From positions 145,933-209,932 of the forward strand of contig CANTEG010000003.1 in assembly GCA_947652735.1 (NCBI GenBank): a DNA stretch of 64,000 nt. Direction: 5' to 3'. The notes under the pieces were generated by a model that was not told the origin of the DNA, searched no databases, and worked only from the letters and a program-made list of their open reading frames with translations. Position 1 is the first letter of the stretch. Every line of letters starts with the position of its first letter. Source of the stretch: an uncultured Lachnospiraceae bacterium (lineage in GTDB: Bacteria > Bacillota > Clostridia > Lachnospirales > Lachnospiraceae). A program made the translations under genes and the position numbers. Of the stretch, positions 60,389 to 64,000 are shown one piece after another.

Positions 60389-60443
60389 AAATTGCCGGTC
60401 TAAGATATCCTTATTTGGAACGTCTTAAACCGGCAATTTTTAT
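60389..60443. terminator. Shared convergent terminator of the EamA gene and carB
   Basis: Stem AAATTGCCGGT / ACCGGCAATTT extended by TAAGA / TCTTA, with A and T tracts on either side, so it can serve both strands. It lies 34 bases after the + strand stop and 12 bases beyond the carB stop. Confidence 0.88.
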
Positions 60444-60454
60444 TACCGTTATGT

Positions 60455-63400
60455 CTAGTTTATATTGCTGTGGTGCTCCTGGAGTGATGCAATTTCTCCA
60501 TCACCATTTTCATTTACATAGTGAATTCCCTTTGCTGTAGCTCTTGCAGCAGCGGTAGTTGTCATGTAAGGAACCTTTGCCTTGATGGCTGCCTTACGGA
60601 GATAACTGTCATCATTTACGCTGTCCTTGCCTACAGGGGAGTTGATGATAAGGTCAATCTGTCCGTTTGTAATGGCATCAAGTATATTCGGACGTCCCTC
60701 GTAAAGCTTCTTGATTTTCTCTGCCTCAATGCCTGCCTCGGTAATCACCTCATAAGTATTTCCCGTAGCAAGAATCTTAAATCCGTCATCTTTAAGGTAA
60801 CGTGCTATCTCGACTATATCAGCCTTATCCTTGCGGTTTACGGATAACAGGGCGGTTCCGCCAAGCGGAAGCGGTGATTGTGCTGCCTCCTGAGCTTTGT
60901 AGAATGCCTCTCCATAATATGTTGAAAGTCCTAATACCTCACCTGTGGAACGCATCTCAGGACCAAGAATCGGGTCAACCTCAGGGAACATATTAAATGG
61001 GAATACAGCCTCTTTTACACCGTAGTAAGGAATATTTTGTTCCTTAAGCTGTGGAACAGGGGAAGGACGGCCTGTAATCTCTGATGTTATTATGTCTGTT
61101 GCAATCGGAACCATTCTTACGTTACATACCTTTGATACAAGCGGTACGGTACGTGATGCACGTGGATTTGCCTCAAGCACATATACCTTTCCGTTTTCAA
61201 TTGCATACTGCATATTCATAAGACCTTTAACATGCATTTCCTCTGCAATTTTTCTTGTATATTCTTTTATTGTTTCCACGTTTTCTTTCGTGATGTGCAC
61301 GGATGGTATAATACATGCTGAGTCACCTGAGTGGACACCTGCAAGCTCTATATGCTCCATAACTGCTGGAACAAATGCATGGGAACCATCGCTGATTGCG
61401 TCAGCTTCACATTCCAGTGCATGGTTCAGGAAGCGGTCAATCAGAATTGGTCTGTCAGGGGTAACACCTACAGCAGCATTCATATATTCCGCCATGCTTT
61501 CGTCATCGTAAACAACCTCCATGCCACGTCCACCCAAAACGTATGACGGACGAACCATAACAGGATAGCCAATTTTCTTTGCTATCGTAAGTGCTTCATC
61601 CACTGTCGTTGCCATGCCTGATTCAGGCATTGGAATCTCAAGCTTGTCCATCATTTCGCGGAATAAATCCCTGTCCTCTGCCAAATCAATTACTGATGGG
61701 GAGGTTCCCAGTATTTTAACTCCGTTTTTCTCAAGCTCAGCAGCAAGATTAAGAGGAGTTTGTCCACCAAACTGTGCAATCACACCAACAGGATTTTCCT
61801 TGTGATATATGCTTAAAACATCTTCAAGGGTAAGCGGTTCAAAATAAAGCTTGTCGGATGTATCGTAATCAGTGGAAACCGTCTCAGGGTTACAGTTTAC
61901 TATAATAGTTTCAAAGCCCAGCTTCTTTAATGCAAGTGCTGCATGAACACAACAATAATCAAATTCAATACCCTGACCGATACGGTTTGGACCACCGCCC
62001 AAAATCATAACCTTTGACTTATCATTCGTTATAGGGTTCTTATCTGTACCATTGTAAGTAGAATAGTAGTAGGCGTTGTTTTCAGTTCCGCTTACATGCA
62101 CGCCCTCCCATGTTTCCACCATGCCAAGCTCGGTGCGTTTATTTCTTACGTCATCCTCAGGGATTTCGAGAAGCTGACTCAAATATTTGTCTGAGAAACC
62201 ATCTTTCTTTGCCTGAATCAGTTTGTCATCAGCAGGGAGACTGCCTTTTTGGGCAAGCAGTGCTTCCTCCTCATCGACTAACTCTTTCATCTGTTCTATA
62301 AAGTAGTGCTTCACATTTGTAAGCTCATGTATTTCATCCACGGTTGCCCCTTTGCGGAGTGCCTCGTACATGACAAAATGGCGTTCGCTGGATGGGGTAA
62401 TGAGAAGCTTAAGCAGTTCTTCCTTTGAAAGTGAATCAAAATCCCTTGCATGACCCAGACCATAACGTCCTGTCTCAAGGCTGCGGATTGCTTTCTGAAA
62501 TGCCTCCTTGTAGGTTTTACCGATGCTCATAACCTCGCCGACTGCACGCATCTGAGTGCCAAGCTTATCCTCAACACCCTTGAATTTTTCAAATGCCCAG
62601 CGGGCAAACTTGATTACAATGTAATCGCCGTCTGGAACATATTTATCAAGTGTACCGTACTTTCCACATGGAATATCCTTAAGGGTAAGTCCGCATGCAA
62701 GCATTGCAGAAACAAAGGCAATCGGGAAGCCTGTTGCTTTTGAGGCAAGTGCGGAAGAACGGGATGTTCTTGGATTAATTTCTATAACGATAATGCGTCC
62801 TGTTTTCGGATTGCGGGCAAACTGTACATTGGTTCCGCCTACTACCTGTACAGAATCCACGATTCTGTATGCCTGCTTTTGAAGCTCCTTTTGCACATCC
62901 TCAGATATGGTAAGCATAGGTGCAGAACAGAACGAGTCACCAGTGTGTACGCCGATTGGGTCAATATTTTCAATGAAACATACGGTAATCATGTTGCCCT
63001 CTGCGTCACGGACAACCTCAAGCTCAAGTTCTTCCCAGCCGAGAACCGATTCCTCTACCAGAACCTGTCCCACAGGGCTTGCCTGAAGACCTCTTGCACA
63101 TACAACCTTTAATTCCTCTTTGTTATAAACAAGTCCGCCGCCTGTTCCACCCATTGTATAAGCAGGGCGGAGCACAACAGGATAACCAAGCTCGTCAGCA
63201 ATGGTTAGTGCCTCGTCAACACTGTAAGCAACATCACTGCGTGCCATATCGATGTTGATTTCGTTCATGGATTTTTTGAATTCGATACGGTCCTCACCAC
63301 GCTCAATGGCGTCTATCTGGACACCGATAACCTGAACGTTATATTTGTCCAATATTCCTTTGCTTGCAAGCTCAGAACAAAGATTAAGTCCCGACTGGCC

Positions 63401-63673
63401 TCCAAGGTTAGGAAGTACCGCATCAGGACGTTCCTTAGCAATAATCTGCTCTAATCTTTTTGTATTGAGTGGCTCAATGTAAGTAACATCAGCCATTTCA
63501 GGGTCTGTCATAATAGTTGCAGGGTTGGAATTAACCAACACGATTTCATAACCTAATTTATGAAGTGCTTTACAGGCTTGGGTGCCTGAATAATCAAATT
63601 CACAGGCCTGACCGATAATGATAGGGCCTGAACCGATAATAAGAATTTTATTTATGTCTGTCCGTTTTGCCAT
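60455..63673 (-). CDS. carB: Carbamoyl-phosphate synthase large subunit
   Basis: A 1072-residue enzyme of normal length that makes carbamoyl phosphate for pyrimidines and arginine from ammonia (supplied by CarA), bicarbonate and two ATP. Two homologous ATP-grasp halves are visible (start ILIIGSGPIIIGQACEFDYS; second half MILGGGPNRIGQGIEFDYC), with VVLRPAYTMGGTGGGLVYN and VMVRPSYVLGGRGMEVVYDD as ATP loops. The C-terminal ~130 residues are the MGS-type allosteric domain (ILATGNTYEVITEAG, INSPVGKD). On the minus strand AGGAGGACAAAA precedes ATG 63673. carA is not in the 327 bases upstream, so carB seems to have its own start of transcription here. Confidence 0.97.
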   Translation of the reverse strand: MAKRTDINKILIIGSGPIIIGQACEFDYSGTQACKALHKLGYEIVLVNSNPATIMTDPEMADVTYIEPLNTKRLEQIIAKERPDAVLPNLGGQSGLNLCSELASKGILDKYNVQVIGVQIDAIERGEDRIEFKKSMNEINIDMARSDVAYSVDEALTIADELGYPVVLRPAYTMGGTGGGLVYNKEELKVVCARGLQASPVGQVLVEESVLGWEELELEVVRDAEGNMITVCFIENIDPIGVHTGDSFCSAPMLTISEDVQKELQKQAYRIVDSVQVVGGTNVQFARNPKTGRIIVIEINPRTSRSSALASKATGFPIAFVSAMLACGLTLKDIPCGKYGTLDKYVPDGDYIVIKFARWAFEKFKGVEDKLGTQMRAVGEVMSIGKTYKEAFQKAIRSLETGRYGLGHARDFDSLSKEELLKLLITPSSERHFVMYEALRKGATVDEIHELTNVKHYFIEQMKELVDEEEALLAQKGSLPADDKLIQAKKDGFSDKYLSQLLEIPEDDVRNKRTELGMVETWEGVHVSGTENNAYYYSTYNGTDKNPITNDKSKVMILGGGPNRIGQGIEFDYCCVHAALALKKLGFETIIVNCNPETVSTDYDTSDKLYFEPLTLEDVLSIYHKENPVGVIAQFGGQTPLNLAAELEKNGVKILGTSPSVIDLAEDRDLFREMMDKLEIPMPESGMATTVDEALTIAKKIGYPVMVRPSYVLGGRGMEVVYDDESMAEYMNAAVGVTPDRPILIDRFLNHALECEADAISDGSHAFVPAVMEHIELAGVHSGDSACIIPSVHITKENVETIKEYTRKIAEEMHVKGLMNMQYAIENGKVYVLEANPRASRTVPLVSKVCNVRMVPIATDIITSEITGRPSPVPQLKEQNIPYYGVKEAVFPFNMFPEVDPILGPEMRSTGEVLGLSTYYGEAFYKAQEAAQSPLPLGGTALLSVNRKDKADIVEIARYLKDDGFKILATGNTYEVITEAGIEAEKIKKLYEGRPNILDAITNGQIDLIINSPVGKDSVNDDSYLRKAAIKAKVPYMTTTAAARATAKGIHYVNENGDGEIASLQEHHSNIN

Positions 63674-64000
63674 TTTTGTCCTCCTGGTATTTATTCATCA
63701 CCCTATTGTATAACATAAACATAAAAAGTGAAAGAGAATAATTGTAAATTTTTAACCTTTTTTATTTAAATAGGAACTTTCGTTTATTGTCGGTGTGATT
63801 CCTACAAAGTCTTAAACTTGATTTTGTCCTTTTGGCAGAATGCTATGAAATAAAGTTTTATGTCAATGGGAAATATGGTAATATATGTCCTAAGGAGGGA
63901 CCCAGCAAAGCTGGGAGGATGCCTTGGGACAAGACCCGCGAAGCAAGGGACCCAGCAAAGCTGGGAGGATGCCTTGGGACAAGACCCGCGAAGCAAGGGA
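63674..64000. other. Non-coding upstream region of carB
   Basis: On the minus strand TATACAAT (around 63705-63712) is a possible -10 for carB, but I see no matching -35. Bases 63720-63890 are AT-rich without a convincing gene. The last 100 bases are tandem repeats. Confidence 0.5.
63901..64000. repeat. Exact 50-bp tandem repeat, two units
   Basis: Two identical 50-base units (63901-63950 and 63951-64000) run to the window edge, and the preceding GGGA (63897-63900) shows a unit boundary. Each unit holds a perfect hairpin CCCAGC-AAA-GCTGGG and a second weaker one, CTTG-GGA-CAAG. GC content is far above the surroundings. The array probably continues past the window. Confidence 0.9.

Noticed and set aside
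63802-63996. Minus-strand open frame of 64 codons over the 50-bp repeats
   Set aside because: Most of it is the translated tandem repeat; there is no supported ribosome site or recognisable domain.

Overview
The window looks like a chromosome segment of a low-GC Gram-positive anaerobe of the class Clostridia, most likely Lachnospiraceae. This is judged from strong AGGAGG ribosome sites, wall-polymer enzymes that use CDP-glycerol, ferredoxin-dependent indolepyruvate oxidoreductase, and families common in that group (DUF6077-like proteins, secreted Fn3 repeats). The genus cannot be named from the sequence alone. No rRNA, tRNA, CRISPR array or intact transposase was seen. All genes run on the + strand except carB at the right end.

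Region 1 (1-18404) is one long operon for an anionic surface glycopolymer. It holds the tail of a CDP-glycerol glycerophosphotransferase, two GT4 glycosyltransferases, a Stealth-type sugar-phosphate transferase, a type 3 acyltransferase, a GtrB-like GT2 enzyme, a polytopic membrane protein, TagD, a degenerate TagF-like protein, two giant fusions (TagF-GT4 and GT2-TagF), and an MBOAT/SGNH pair for O-modification. Together these suggest a poly(glycerol-phosphate)/sugar-phosphate polymer that is decorated outside the cell.

Region 2 (18672-22138) encodes two secreted proteins: an Fn3/beta-helix protein and an Fn3 protein with an aromatic tail. After a terminator and a 580-base stretch of repeats and a dead transposase-like fragment, region 3 (22721-30430) is an export operon: RmlC, an ABC-2 permease, an ATPase with a Wzt-type C-terminal domain, a methyltransferase fused to a kinase-like domain (a plausible WbdD-like chain terminator), a DUF6077-like membrane protein and a membrane protein with a metallo-beta-lactamase-like fold that has lost its metal ligands.

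Region 4 (30443-51652) is the most unusual part. An ECF-type sigma factor carries its own transmembrane helix and an outer domain with EF-hand-like loops in one polypeptide. Two near-identical ECF-type promoters (TGAAAC-N17-CGAC) lie before the sigma gene and before the next operon. Then come eight secreted Fn3-repeat proteins arranged as four consecutive A-B gene pairs. The pairs are divided by terminators, and the last three have TATAAT-like promoters. This looks like a two-gene cassette amplified in tandem.

Region 5 (51787-59032) combines a two-gene SufC/SufB-like Fe-S system, IorA/IorB, two phenylacetate-CoA ligases and a double-ACT protein, an apparent module for arylacetate/aromatic 2-oxoacid interconversion. 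An EamA transporter with a His-rich tail follows. carB is convergent to it, behind a shared terminator. The window ends in two exact 50-bp tandem repeat units.
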